Origin: a virus
IMG/VR virus record: IMGVR_UViG_3300027704_000001
Coordinates: 1-37,424 of that record
Strand: one strand, 5' to 3'
Length of the DNA: 37,424 bases
In this document: positions 15,677-24,322 of the stretch, one piece after another
Numbering within the stretch: position 1 is the first letter of the stretch
Layout of the letters: each line of letters begins with the position of its first letter
Made by a program: the position numbers and the translations under genes
Notes under the pieces: model-generated
What the model was told of the DNA's origin: nothing
What the model saw: only the letters and a program-made list of their open reading frames with translations
The model's database searches: none

Positions 15677-17584
15677 CTATGCGATTGCTAAGTAAATATA
15701 TGTGCCACTAGACACGTTGATGTTGGTTGCTGAGACTTGGTTAACTCCAAAGCCTGAGCTAACAGGGTCTACTGAGTCATCTGAGGTAACTTCGGCTGCT
15801 GTAGTGTTAAGGCTTAGGTGTGGGTCGTTGCCTGCGACTATGCCACGGGTTGTGTCCCACATAAACCAATCACCTGTAGCGTCAGTGCGCTTAATCATGA
15901 TGAACCTAGCGCCTGCTGCGAAGCCACAGTTGATGGTTTGGCTTGATCCGTTTCCTGTGTAGGAGCCTACTTTACTGACTCCATCTAGTGAGGCGAATAG
16001 GTATGCTATGTATGTAGAACCAGAGGCATTTATAGATGTACTGGCGTTGCAAGTGAATAAGGTGTCGGTTGGTGTAGTATTATTCCATGTTGAAGTATTC
16101 CCGAAGCCATTAGATAAGTCTAAATATGCTTCTTTATTATTACCAACATCAGCGTGGTAAGCACTCCAATTAGTTACAGCACTACGCCTCTTAACCCAAA
16201 TCATATCAGGCACTACACCCAAGCTATGGGCCACAGTCCTACCAGCTACACCCGTACCGCTATAAGCTACAACATCAAAGAAGCCTTTTGCTCGTTTCCA
16301 CAAATACGCCAATTGGTCAGTGCTTACGCTTGTATTATCTGCAGCGCCATTGCTAAAATCCATAGAGTAATTAGTATTTGTCGCTGCATCTGCCGCTGAT
16401 GTTGTTGGGTCTAGTGGTCGCAAAGTTAGTCTTGGTGTGGTTCTTATGAAGCCATTAGTTTTATTGAGAAACATAAACATATCAGCGGCAAACGGGGATC
16501 TGAAAGCTGGAGTTTTACCATCCCCTGTACTACCCTTAGTATCAACAGCAAACACATCAGTAGCACTCTCAGGCTCTACCATCATAGGTGCACGTATGGC
16601 CATGTAGATGTAGGTTTTACCAGAACCATTTACTCCGCCATTAGTGCCTGTCATTTGAAAACCTGTCGGAGTTAATGACATACCATAAGCTGTACCTGTT
16701 GATTCTGCACTACTCTGGTTAGCAAACAGCGTAGTAGTAGTTCCTGACGCTATACCCCTCATATTATCGTAAATAAACCACTCTTCACCCCCATGGCTGG
16801 AGCATTTTAAAAGCACATATTGAGGCTCCCAACCCAAGTCAATTACAGGGCCAGTAGAAGAACCATTACCCGTATAGCTACCACACTTAATCATCTGTTC
16901 TTCCGCATCCTCAGAAGAGTTGTCAGCGAATAGGTAGGCTACGTGAGTTTGTCCATTAGAATTAACATCACTGCCATTACCTATAGTAAAGACTGTACTG
17001 GTAGGCTCTGTGTCGTTTAATTCATAAACTCTATCTGCTGCCGCATCGGTATCGTTTAGGATAAGGGAGAAATTGGCAGTAAGGGATTTATGATACACCC
17101 GCCAAGTAGATACATTACCAGTATCTTTTATTATAATTAATCCGGGTGCTACGCCCAAGTCATGAGAAATCTCAAGCCCTGCAACTCCATTACCCGTATA
17201 GGTCACTATGTCAAAGAACTTAGGAGCCTTGCGGAATGTCCATGAGACTATTTCCCTACCCGACTCATTTAGGTCAATACCAGTGCCAGTAGAATAACCG
17301 TCACTATTAAAAGATGAGATAGTTCCAGAGCGTGTAACTTCCGCCCCAGTAGTGTTTGAAGATAGCCTTTTATCTAATACTCTCTCTGTGTCAAACAAAG
17401 CGTGACCAACTGAAAAACCTCTGTGTTTACCCCACACTAAACCACCTTTACCAGCAAGGTCTATACCGTTAGTAATTGTCTGTACTGAACCAGTACCCGT
17501 ATACAAATAAGCACTAAAAACATCAGCGACATTAATCGCACCCCCACTAGGGTTAGTCCCTAATAACTTCTTTTCAATAGTCAT
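15677..17584 (-). CDS. Repeat-domain tail fiber / receptor-binding protein, 635 aa
   Basis: A beta-rich protein built from four to five diverged copies of a roughly 100-residue unit: YTGNGVAGLEISHDLGVAPG, then W..YH, then S..TYIYLAI. Units start near residues 20, 140, 230, 430 and 530. This unit is common in cyanophage and marine phage tail proteins (I believe Pfam DUF7483, from memory). It is probably an adhesin or fiber displayed on the virion. It overlaps the upstream fiber gene by one base (TAATG) and is followed by a tail chaperone, strengthening the fiber assignment. Confidence 0.8.
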   Translation of the reverse strand: MTIEKKLLGTNPSGGAINVADVFSAYLYTGTGSVQTITNGIDLAGKGGLVWGKHRGFSVGHALFDTERVLDKRLSSNTTGAEVTRSGTISSFNSDGYSTGTGIDLNESGREIVSWTFRKAPKFFDIVTYTGNGVAGLEISHDLGVAPGLIIIKDTGNVSTWRVYHKSLTANFSLILNDTDAAADRVYELNDTEPTSTVFTIGNGSDVNSNGQTHVAYLFADNSSEDAEEQMIKCGSYTGNGSSTGPVIDLGWEPQYVLLKCSSHGGEEWFIYDNMRGIASGTTTTLFANQSSAESTGTAYGMSLTPTGFQMTGTNGGVNGSGKTYIYMAIRAPMMVEPESATDVFAVDTKGSTGDGKTPAFRSPFAADMFMFLNKTNGFIRTTPRLTLRPLDPTTSAADAATNTNYSMDFSNGAADNTSVSTDQLAYLWKRAKGFFDVVAYSGTGVAGRTVAHSLGVVPDMIWVKRRSAVTNWSAYHADVGNNKEAYLDLSNGFGNTSTWNNTTPTDTLFTCNASTSINASGSTYIAYLFASLDGVSKVGSYTGNGSSQTINCGFAAGARFIMIKRTDATGDWFMWDTTRGIVAGNDPHLSLNTTAAEVTSDDSVDPVSSGFGVNQVSATNINVSSGTYIYLAIA

Positions 17585-18552
17585 TAAGCCATACCTATTC
17601 CGCTAGCAACACCGTACCATGTAGTACCACCGTCACAGGTTACAAAAGTTAATATATCAATACCTGCTGCCGTTAGTGTAGGTGCAGTAGCTACAGGCCA
17701 GTCCACACTTGAGGGCCAAGTCACTGTAGCACTGCCACCATTCGTGAGTATAAGAGTAAAAGCTCCTGCTGTGCCTGAGGCTGGAGGGTTAGCAAAAGTA
17801 AGCGTCTGTGAACCTGAGATAGTCTTAGTGTGTACGTTACCTAACTCTAAGTCTACTTCATTAGCAGCCATAGCTACTTTAGTTTCACCGTAGTCTTTAA
17901 GCACTGGGCGTTGAATAATGTTGTCTGCAGCTACTACGGTGCCCGATAGAGTACCTCCGGCCTTGGGTAGTGCAGCGTCAGCCGTAGCACCATCGGCAGC
18001 AACGTCACGACCATCAAACGTACTGTTAGTGGTAATGGCTCCAGTCATTGCACCACCAGCCTTAGGTAGAGCCTCAAGAGCCACGTTAGCTGTAGTAGTT
18101 AACACAGCGTCACGTGTAGCTATATCAACACCGTCAAAGGTGCTATTGGTAGTGATAGCGCCTGTCATAGCCCCGCCTGACTTAGGTAGTGCTGCGTCTG
18201 CTGTAACACCGTCCGCTGCTACATCCCTACCATCAAATGTACTGTTAGTAGTGATAGCGCCTGTCATTGCACCACCAGCCTTAGGGAGTAAGCCGGATAA
18301 GTCTACATTGCCTACAGCAGTAGCAACAAAGGCAGTAGTAGCTACCTGAGTAGTGTCTGTGCCTGAGCTAGCTGTAACTGCACTGACTACTCCAGTAAAC
18401 GTAGGTGCAGCTAAGTTAGCTTTGGTAGCTGAGGCCACTGCAATAGCGTCAAACTCTACATTAAACTCAGTACCTTTGATAGTCTTGAGTGGGTTACCTG
18501 AGGCTAGGGTATCCTTAGTTGCAAAGTTAGTTGTTTTGGTATAGTTTGACAT
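17584..18552 (-). CDS. Tail fiber-like protein with 33-40 residue repeats, 322 aa
   Basis: The N-terminus (MSNYTKTTNFATKDTLASGN) resembles the virion-attachment end of phage fiber proteins. From residue 89 to about 205 there are four copies of LPKAGGAMTGAITTNSTFDG (starts near 89, 122, 162, 195), the classic GAMTGAI fiber repeat that makes a trimeric beta shaft. The C-terminal domain (ISGSQTLTFANPPASGTAGA...) looks like a compact beta-sandwich. It is co-translated with the next fiber gene. It is probably the proximal part of the fiber, with the 635-residue protein forming a further part. Confidence 0.85.
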   Translation of the reverse strand: MSNYTKTTNFATKDTLASGNPLKTIKGTEFNVEFDAIAVASATKANLAAPTFTGVVSAVTASSGTDTTQVATTAFVATAVGNVDLSGLLPKAGGAMTGAITTNSTFDGRDVAADGVTADAALPKSGGAMTGAITTNSTFDGVDIATRDAVLTTTANVALEALPKAGGAMTGAITTNSTFDGRDVAADGATADAALPKAGGTLSGTVVAADNIIQRPVLKDYGETKVAMAANEVDLELGNVHTKTISGSQTLTFANPPASGTAGAFTLILTNGGSATVTWPSSVDWPVATAPTLTAAGIDILTFVTCDGGTTWYGVASGIGMA

Positions 18553-20112
18553 TTAAAGTACCTTGCCTTGTTTAGCGTATATGGTTAGCCTCTGTAAACT
18601 CATAGGAGAACCGTTAATTTCAGCACTAAAGCTTATCTGTAATATGTTACCTGAGCCTTGTGCTGGTGAAGACTGGTCGTTAACTAGTATGCCTCCTGAG
18701 TATTCAACTAAAGCAAACTCAGATATATTAAACTCTGAGACTTCACTAGCGTCTAAAGTAAATGTCTCAGAAAACAAAGCAGGTTTATACTCGTAACCTA
18801 CCTGTAGCGAAAAAGTTTGACCAGAGACACCTACTGTTGTTGCTGTTACTCTTTTAACTATCTTGTTTACATCCGGCATTTCTAGGTCAAAGTAGTTGCT
18901 AGAATAAGCCATTAAGTAAGCTTCACCATTATCTCTGTTAGCAGTATAGGTTGCAATACCGTCTACCTGAGCAAAGAACAACTCTGAGCCTACAGAAAGT
19001 AAACCTTTGTGAGGTATGTTGTTAGGCCAAAGTGTTACCCTAAAAGAACCATCCTGTAGTGGTGTTCTTGTGTCAAAACAAAAGGTCTGTAGTGTCGTAG
19101 GAAACGTAAGTAAGTAGAAAGCGTTAGTAGGTGAGTAGACTGATTTAATATTAGCTAAAGTTTCAAACTCAAGTGCTTGTATAATGTCGTCACGTACATT
19201 CTTAGATATGTCTCGCATTGGTTGAGACTTCTCTTGTATTGTACGACTCAATGAACGTACACCTGTGTTACTTAAGAACAGTATGTCCTCACCAGTGCTT
19301 TGTACAGAGTCCCTAGCAATACAACCTACACCCTCAATGACTTCTACTAAAGTTAGGCTTGCGGTAGTCATACCTGTCTGGAAGTTATCACCATCACTAT
19401 AGATAATAATATTGTTCTTACAAAAGATAATTAAGAATCCGTTGTGTGCGCCTAGGGATACTATTTCATCCATTCCTCTAGTTAAGACACTAGAGATATC
19501 TATAGAACCTGCTGTGCCTGTGTTCCAGTCAGTACCGTCAAGTATGTCACTAAACCACACTGTAGTCTTGTTAGACGTTGTATCCGCTATCCACAAGCGA
19601 CCATAGGCAGCTAAGACTGTATTGGCTGGCTGTGAGCCTGTAGTAGCATCAGCGTGTACAGATATTGTTTCAAAGGTATCAGACCCACCATCATTAGTAT
19701 AAACTAAAGGTAAGTAGCCTCTTTGAAAGAAATAGTGGTGATCATTTAATGTAGCTGATTGCCAGTTACCTGCTGCTATAGTGTCTGAGGTAGTCAACGA
19801 AAGAGCCGTAAGTGCTGTAGTACCTTTGTAGAATGTAGTATCATTCCAGCTTAGGCGTGTAGTGGCTCCAGTAATATCTATAAAGTTAGACAAACCTTCT
19901 AAGTTAAGCCCTACGTTATCAGCATCTACACCACCTAAGGAATCTGTAATTGTTTCCCATCCCTTACGGGCACTTAAGCGGCCTTGCTTATCTATGACTG
20001 AGTTATCAGCCTTAAGAGCAAATCCCTCTTGTAAGGTTACACCAGATTCCTGAGTGTTTAGCCCGTAGAACGCTGGTGCTTGTATTGAGGAAGCTATTAA
20101 CTGTTTAGCCAT
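18553..20112 (-). CDS. Tail nozzle-like protein (P22 gp10 / T7 gp12 position), 519 aa
   Basis: A beta-rich protein with an N-terminal arm (SSIQAPAFYGLNTQESGVTL), propeller-like repeats with LSWNDTTFYKG and TVWFSDILDG motifs, and a C-terminal domain ending LQRLTIYAKQGKVL. Order after portal, scaffold, capsid and adaptor, and its size (P22 gp10 is 472 residues), point to the nozzle that plugs the short tail. Motifs such as GRLWIADT and TSNKTTVWFSD are typical for this class in marine podoviruses. The assignment rests on gene order and fold impression, not a definite motif. Confidence 0.7.
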   Translation of the reverse strand: MAKQLIASSIQAPAFYGLNTQESGVTLQEGFALKADNSVIDKQGRLSARKGWETITDSLGGVDADNVGLNLEGLSNFIDITGATTRLSWNDTTFYKGTTALTALSLTTSDTIAAGNWQSATLNDHHYFFQRGYLPLVYTNDGGSDTFETISVHADATTGSQPANTVLAAYGRLWIADTTSNKTTVWFSDILDGTDWNTGTAGSIDISSVLTRGMDEIVSLGAHNGFLIIFCKNNIIIYSDGDNFQTGMTTASLTLVEVIEGVGCIARDSVQSTGEDILFLSNTGVRSLSRTIQEKSQPMRDISKNVRDDIIQALEFETLANIKSVYSPTNAFYLLTFPTTLQTFCFDTRTPLQDGSFRVTLWPNNIPHKGLLSVGSELFFAQVDGIATYTANRDNGEAYLMAYSSNYFDLEMPDVNKIVKRVTATTVGVSGQTFSLQVGYEYKPALFSETFTLDASEVSEFNISEFALVEYSGGILVNDQSSPAQGSGNILQISFSAEINGSPMSLQRLTIYAKQGKVL

Positions 20113-20113
20113 G

Positions 20114-20764
20114 TTATGAAGCCTCCCACACCAACGCCTGAGGGTCTTTACCTGCGTCCAGTGATATTGAGTCTGATAAGTACGCTTGAGCTAGTGCCTT
20201 AGCGGATACAGCAGATACACCCCCGTCTTCTCCACGTTCCTCTACTGCCATAGCGTAGGCTAGGGCTTGTACAGGCAGGAAAGGCACCTTAATGGTAGCG
20301 GAGTCTGCTAAAGAGTCTGGAGAGCGTTTAAGCACCTTCACGGGGATAGCGTAAGTTCCATCTGGAATAGGATACACTTGTATCTGTGTGTCGCCATTAG
20401 AGTCTAAGCCAGCAAAGGTGTAATTGCTTGGCGTACCTGAGGCTGGAGTGTTGTTTAGGAATACGTTATCAAACCAAAGAGGTGATTGGTAAGTCATAAA
20501 GTTATTGCCTGTGTCGTTAATAACCGCAAGAACTGTAGTCTTATCCCCTGATCCTGTAAGCACGTAAGAATAAACACCAGAGCTTGTTGTTACGTTTATA
20601 GTCTCACGTAAGTTAGACCAGTTCCATGCGCTTTCTACGTACTCAATAGCGTCATGTACAAAAATACCTATGAGCTTAGAGTAGCTATTATCAGCTATGG
20701 TAACAATCTCTTTTTCTCGTAAGCGTATTAAAATGTTATTTACTAATTCTTTATATGTTTTCAT
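20114..20764 (-). CDS. Head-tail adaptor (P22 gp4 / T7 gp11-like), 216 aa
   Basis: The N-terminal helix (MKTYKELVNNILIRLREKEI) followed by ESAWNWSNLRETINVTT, with a C-terminal helical part holding VQALAYAMAVEERGE, is typical of podoviral tail tubular protein A / adaptor proteins. These form a ring below the portal. It overlaps the holin gene stop by ATGA. It is larger than P22 gp4 (166) and close to T7 gp11 (196). Confidence is moderate to good from length, start motif and position. Confidence 0.75.
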   Translation of the reverse strand: MKTYKELVNNILIRLREKEIVTIADNSYSKLIGIFVHDAIEYVESAWNWSNLRETINVTTSSGVYSYVLTGSGDKTTVLAVINDTGNNFMTYQSPLWFDNVFLNNTPASGTPSNYTFAGLDSNGDTQIQVYPIPDGTYAIPVKVLKRSPDSLADSATIKVPFLPVQALAYAMAVEERGEDGGVSAVSAKALAQAYLSDSISLDAGKDPQALVWEAS

Positions 20765-21165
20765 TTAGCCCTGCCATTTAGTTTTTCTACTGTTCTAAGA
20801 CCTGCAAGACCAAGCATTGCTAAAGTTAACTCAAGCATTGCATCCAAGGGTAACTCAGGACTACCTATCTCCGGTACTAACCACTGTAATACTGGGTTAA
20901 TAACAAATGCAAACAAGAAGCCCATGCCGCAAACCCACATGAGAAAGGGTCTAGCTCCAGCCACAAAGATAGACCTGTGACCTGCCTGTACCTTGTTTAT
21001 CTCAGCTTGCATAAGTGCTGGCTTAAGTGCTAGCCTTTGCTTTAGTAAGTCTCCGTGAGCTTTCTCTTCATCGGAAGTAAATACACTATCTATAATATTA
21101 CCAATAGCTTCTATAGGTTCAGCAATAGAGCTGCCACCACTAAACAAACTACTTAAGATACCCAT
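20761..21165 (-). CDS. Holin of the 3TM gene-transfer-agent type
   Basis: A 134-residue membrane protein. A soluble N-terminal part with KLKQRLALKPALMQAEINKV-like helix precedes the hallmark AGHRSIFVAGARPFLMWVCG (about 62-81), then hydrophobic helices (GFLFAFVINPVLQWLV and LDAMLELTLAMLGLAGL). This pattern matches the family of three-transmembrane holins used by gene transfer agents and phages. It would let the cytoplasmic GH24 endolysin (1831-2262) reach the wall. It lies in a cluster of small membrane proteins in the late operon. Confidence 0.85.
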   Translation of the reverse strand: MGILSSLFSGGSSIAEPIEAIGNIIDSVFTSDEEKAHGDLLKQRLALKPALMQAEINKVQAGHRSIFVAGARPFLMWVCGMGFLFAFVINPVLQWLVPEIGSPELPLDAMLELTLAMLGLAGLRTVEKLNGRAK

Positions 21166-21169
21166 GTTA

Positions 21170-21445
21170 TTAACCTCTCACGGAGTAAGCTATAAAAGAT
21201 AAACCAGCAGCTAATACAATAAAGAATACACGCTCTGCAATTCTAGTGGCTCCTGAGTTCTTAATTACCTCAGTCTTTATAGAGTCCATACGTTCACTGT
21301 GGTTGTCTAGTCGTTTGTCTTGTGTAATGTTATGTGTGTATAGACCGTCTAGCTTTGTGTCGTGTTCTATGAGCATAACCATAGCATCAGCCAGCTTGTC
21401 GAGCTTCTGTTCTAACCTATCAAATCTGGCATCCATGTTATTCAT
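21170..21445 (-). CDS. Coiled-coil protein with C-terminal membrane anchor, 91 aa
   Basis: A heptad-rich N-terminal region (RFDRLEQKLDKLADAMVML, then LDNHSERMDSIKTEV) leads into a single C-terminal membrane segment (VFFIVLAAGLSFIAYSV). The start at ATG 21445 is preferred over an upstream TTG at 21457 because it forms an ATGA overlap with the previous stop. It sits directly before the holin gene in transcription order. It may help lysis or act as a spanin/antiholin-like partner, but no family is identified. Confidence 0.7.
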   Translation of the reverse strand: MNNMDARFDRLEQKLDKLADAMVMLIEHDTKLDGLYTHNITQDKRLDNHSERMDSIKTEVIKNSGATRIAERVFFIVLAAGLSFIAYSVRG

Positions 21446-21873
21446 CTCAAGTACCAAGCAACCCCAAAAGCAGCAGCTATAATTAATATTAAGGTAGCCC
21501 CCACTTTGGAAGCTATCTCTAAATTGTCATAAAAAGCTTTATCACTGGCTATACGTCTACGAACCTTAACCTTCTCAGCTTCACGTAAGTTTCTTGTGTA
21601 CTCAGCTTTAAATTTAATAAAGTCAGAGTATCCGTTTATTCTTTGTTTATTTAAAAGGAATTTAAGTTCAGATTCTTGTCTTGCTAACTGCTCTCTAGCT
21701 TGAAAGGCTTCAAGTACATTGCCCTTGTTGCTAGCAGCTTTAACTGCTATTGCTTTCTCTGCCTTAAAATACTTACCAACTGCGTCACCTGCGTCTAGCA
21801 ACTGTTTGCCGTTAGTTAGTGTAGTCTTAATAACCTTAAAAGCAGCATTGGCTATAGCTAGTTCTGCTAACAT
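21442..21873 (-). CDS. Helical protein with C-terminal membrane anchor, about 143 aa
   Basis: A hydrophobic/amphipathic N-terminus (MLAELAIANAAFKVIKTTLT) is followed by a charged coiled-coil middle (EAFQAREQLARQESELKFLL) and a C-terminal membrane span (VGATLILIIAAAFGVAWYL). Similar proteins with this start are frequent next to holins in marine T7-like phages, function unknown. AAGAGG lies 8 bases before the ATG at 21873 and only 2 bases before ATG 21879, so I prefer the inner start. It may be part of the lysis set. Confidence 0.7.
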   Translation of the reverse strand: MLAELAIANAAFKVIKTTLTNGKQLLDAGDAVGKYFKAEKAIAVKAASNKGNVLEAFQAREQLARQESELKFLLNKQRINGYSDFIKFKAEYTRNLREAEKVKVRRRIASDKAFYDNLEIASKVGATLILIIAAAFGVAWYLR

Positions 21874-22046
21874 ATCCATAACCTCTTTGAGTAAATAGCT
21901 GTAAGCTCGTAAGGAGCCTTAGGAGGCTGTACGGGCCTATAGTCTACCTCACGTATTACCTGAGGCTCTACAAGCCGTACAGAGCCTTGTGGAGCCTGTG
22001 AGGGGCATAAGTGAGTAGGATAAACCTCAGTTACTACAGGTATCAC
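21867..22046 (-). CDS. Proline-rich small protein, 59 aa, GTG start
   Basis: An unlisted frame that fills the gap between its neighbours. It starts at GTG 22046, which overlaps the upstream stop as TAGTG, and ends 7 bases inside the next gene. The protein VIPVVTEVYPTHLCPSQAPQ... is rich in Pro and Val, with VEPQVIREVDYRPVQPPKAP in the middle and two cysteines (one terminal). No signal peptide is seen. Proline richness beside lysis genes recalls Rz1-type spanins, but the lipobox is missing. The overlap geometry argues for a real gene; the weak ribosome site argues against. Confidence 0.5.
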   Translation of the reverse strand: MIPVVTEVYPTHLCPSQAPQGSVRLVEPQVIREVDYRPVQPPKAPYELTAIYSKRLWIC

Positions 22047-22138
22047 TATTTCTTAGGTTTTTTAGCTTTCTTAGCGGCTGCTGCTGATTTCTTACCTGCT
22101 GCTGTATATGGGTACTTCTTACCGTTAACTGTTGGCAT
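22046..22138 (-). CDS. Lysine-rich 30-residue protein
   Basis: ATG 22138 to TAG 22046-22048. The peptide begins MPTVNGKKYPYTAAGKKSAA and ends in AKKAKKPKK, 10 lysines in 30 residues. Short MP.VNGKK(F/Y)PYT..GK.AA.K peptides recur in late regions of many phages in my memory, without a known role. A basic peptide made with the virion genes could bind DNA or a surface of the particle. GAGAG lies 9 bases upstream of the ATG. Confidence 0.7.
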   Translation of the reverse strand: MPTVNGKKYPYTAAGKKSAAAAKKAKKPKK

Positions 22139-22159
22139 AGTGTTTCTCTCTAGGTTAGG

Positions 22160-22390
22160 TTATACGCTTCTTACGTCTTGTACACAAAAGGCTACTGTAG
22201 TGCCTTTGGCGTTTAGTTTAGTTACTGACTTCCCTATTAATGGATGTGTTGTTAAGTAAAAGTTAGCTAGTTCGGTTATTTGAACTATCTCTTGCTGGCA
22301 ATCAGCTAGGCTGCTAAATTCTGCTACTACTACGGGAGGGCGGGAGGTAATACCTGTTGACAACATTACTGCTATTGCTAAAAAATACAT
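22160..22390 (-). CDS. Small secreted or membrane-anchored protein, 76 aa
   Basis: The N-terminus MYFLAIAVMLSTGITSRPPV looks like a short signal or anchor segment. The rest is small and soluble with two cysteines (DCQQEI and AFCVQD) that could form a disulfide outside the cytoplasm. GAGG precedes the ATG by 8 bases. It lies just beyond the terminator that follows the capsid gene, so it depends on read-through or an unseen promoter. No family is recognised; a lysis or superinfection role is only a guess. Confidence 0.6.
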   Translation of the reverse strand: MYFLAIAVMLSTGITSRPPVVVAEFSSLADCQQEIVQITELANFYLTTHPLIGKSVTKLNAKGTTVAFCVQDVRSV

Positions 22391-22411
22391 TACTACCTCA
22401 TGTTTAAAAAT

Positions 22412-22449
22412 AAAAAAAAGGAGCCTTAAGTTACGAACAAAAGGCTCCT
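22412..22449 (-). terminator. Rho-independent terminator after the major capsid gene
   Basis: Read on the minus strand: GGAGCCTT, a 13-base loop, AAGGCTCC, then a run of eight T followed by more T/A. The 8-10 bp stem starts about 20 bases after the capsid stop. It ends the transcript that starts at the 24815-24843 promoter, perhaps with read-through to tail genes. Confidence 0.9.
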
Positions 22450-22469
22450 ATTATTATTCTAAGTTAAGT

Positions 22470-23429
22470 TTAACCGTTTACTGCCATGATGAATCCAGTC
22501 TCAGGACGCAACACTTGAGTACCATACAAACGGTCAGCAGTGTACAAGGTTCCTAAGAACTCTTGCTTGTACTGTGTTTGAGAGCGTACACCCTGTTGTT
22601 CCGCAAGTACCATAGTATCCTTATGGCCTAGTAAAGCACCTCGGATAATACCACCTGAGGAAGCTCCGTTTTCAGCAGCAGTTTCAAGTACAGGGCAGTT
22701 GGTAGATACATAAATATCAATACCGTACAATTCACCAATCTTACCGTTTACAACACCTTGACCATTCACAAAGTCAGAGCTTACGTAGCGGTCGACACCC
22801 ATGATAGCATTACGCATTACAGGTGGGATAACTAAGAAGCGTCCGTCCATCGGTGCGTCTGCGTCATCAAGCTTCTGTACCATATCACGTAAGAAGCTAT
22901 CAGCAAATACGTCAGCAGGAACAACTGTGTCAGCACTATATGCTGTAGTGCCTGTGGAAGTGTCATTGTAGAACGAGGCAGAGGTAAAGAAGTTAGAACC
23001 ATCACCATTACCAAAGCTTTTACCAAGTGTAAACAAGTCATCATCTACTTGCTTGCCTAGGGCGTAGCCAGCATCACCAGTATAGAACTGACGTAGGGAA
23101 GCCAAGGCTTGTACGTTAGTAATATCTTCAATCATGCGTGAGTATTCAAAGTGCTTGTTAATTGTTACTAGGACTTCGGACTCAGTAGCGTTTTGGATAG
23201 TAACTGCTGTGTTCTCTGCCTTAGCACTTGCAACACCACGAGTAGGCTTAGGGATATGGATAGTATCGCCTTTCTTACCTTGCATTGCAATCTTTTTAGT
23301 TAATGGAGCTAGTACAAGTGATTTCTCGTATGCAGCAATTACTTCATCTGACCAAATTTCGGGGATGAATGAAGCTGCGGAAGTGTTATCTACTGTACCC
23401 GTTTGATTGGGATATGTTGAAGTAGCCAT
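22470..23429 (-). CDS. Major capsid protein
   Basis: A 319-residue HK97-fold type coat protein. The start MATSTYPNQTGTVDNTSAAS, the arm FIPEIWSDEVIAAYEKSLVL and the E-loop-like stretch with KGDTIHIPKPTRG are standard for podovirus coat proteins. Later parts include INKHFEYSRMIEDI, DDADAPMDGRFLVIPP and a C-terminal domain ending RPETGFIMAVNG. It follows the scaffold gene and is followed by a strong terminator, as expected for the most abundant virion protein. It builds the icosahedral head together with the portal at one vertex. Confidence 0.93.
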   Translation of the reverse strand: MATSTYPNQTGTVDNTSAASFIPEIWSDEVIAAYEKSLVLAPLTKKIAMQGKKGDTIHIPKPTRGVASAKAENTAVTIQNATESEVLVTINKHFEYSRMIEDITNVQALASLRQFYTGDAGYALGKQVDDDLFTLGKSFGNGDGSNFFTSASFYNDTSTGTTAYSADTVVPADVFADSFLRDMVQKLDDADAPMDGRFLVIPPVMRNAIMGVDRYVSSDFVNGQGVVNGKIGELYGIDIYVSTNCPVLETAAENGASSGGIIRGALLGHKDTMVLAEQQGVRSQTQYKQEFLGTLYTADRLYGTQVLRPETGFIMAVNG

Positions 23430-23452
23430 TTTAAATTTCTCTATATATAAGG

Positions 23453-24274
23453 TTATTTAACCCGTTTCTCTGCGTATGCCTTTTGTATATCGTCAGAGAG
23501 CGCTAAGTAGCGGTCGGGATCAGTTTTCATAAGTTTAATAATATCAGCGCGTCTGTAGATTTTCTTGGAAGTGCTTGAGTCGGGGTTACCACGAGTGTAA
23601 CCTGTTGACCCGTCCTTGACAGCCCTCTGTCTTCCATTTTTTTCTGCCTGTATTGTCTGCCGTATAGCGCCTGAACGATCCTTCCATAAGGAGAATAATT
23701 CATTAGCCGCCTCTACGTCAAAGTGCTGATCTGCCGCAATAAACATCTTTGTCCTAATGTTAGAAGCTTGAATCCACTCACCGAACTTAGGATCTGATAC
23801 GATCTCTTGTAAGTCTGGGTGACCTTCTTTCAAACGAGCCATAGAGGTTTGCTTGTGATAAGCTCTCGTTGACTGTTCTGCTGCTCTAACTGCAGGATGA
23901 TTGTCTATAGCGCGGCTCATAGCCTTTTCAGGGTCAGAGTAAAAATCTATGTCTTCATCTGTGTTGTCAGTGGCCTGTGTAGGCTTCTGATCATTGAGTT
24001 GTGTGTTGATATAACTATCTACAACATTACGTAAGTCACCTACTTCTGAGCTTTGACGACCTAATAGCTTCTCAGCTTCTTGGTGCATCCTAACTACATC
24101 TTCTAACGACTTACCGTTGTATTTGTCGGGTACTTGTGATTGAGGCTCTTGATAAGGTTCAGGGTTGCCGTGGTTAGGTTCCTGTTCCATTTCTGATCCT
24201 ACTTCATTCATACCTTCTAAGCTATCAAAACGCTCACTATTTAAGTCCTCTTCTTCGAGGATAACTGCTGCCAT
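23453..24274 (-). CDS. Capsid scaffolding protein
   Basis: A 273-residue acidic, hydrophilic, helical protein immediately upstream of the capsid gene. The N-terminal part is Glu/Pro-rich (SLEGMNEVGSEMEQEPNHGN), the middle helical (LEDVVRMHQEAEKLLGRQSS and EDIDFYSDPEKAMSRAIDNH), and the C-terminus basic (ADIIKLMKTDPDRYLALSDD, then KAYAEKRVK), which is the end that binds coat protein in known scaffolds. It should be present in procapsids and lost before DNA packaging. Confidence 0.9.
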   Translation of the reverse strand: MAAVILEEEDLNSERFDSLEGMNEVGSEMEQEPNHGNPEPYQEPQSQVPDKYNGKSLEDVVRMHQEAEKLLGRQSSEVGDLRNVVDSYINTQLNDQKPTQATDNTDEDIDFYSDPEKAMSRAIDNHPAVRAAEQSTRAYHKQTSMARLKEGHPDLQEIVSDPKFGEWIQASNIRTKMFIAADQHFDVEAANELFSLWKDRSGAIRQTIQAEKNGRQRAVKDGSTGYTRGNPDSSTSKKIYRRADIIKLMKTDPDRYLALSDDIQKAYAEKRVK

Positions 24275-24322
24275 ATTAAACTCCGTACCTTAGTATTATG
24301 GAGAAATTGAAAATGAAAGCTC

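Noticed and set aside
17918-18349. 143-codon plus-strand frame of repeated APVIAPPALG units
   Set aside because: It is the mirror of the fiber shaft repeats on the other strand; the repetition comes from the real fiber gene.
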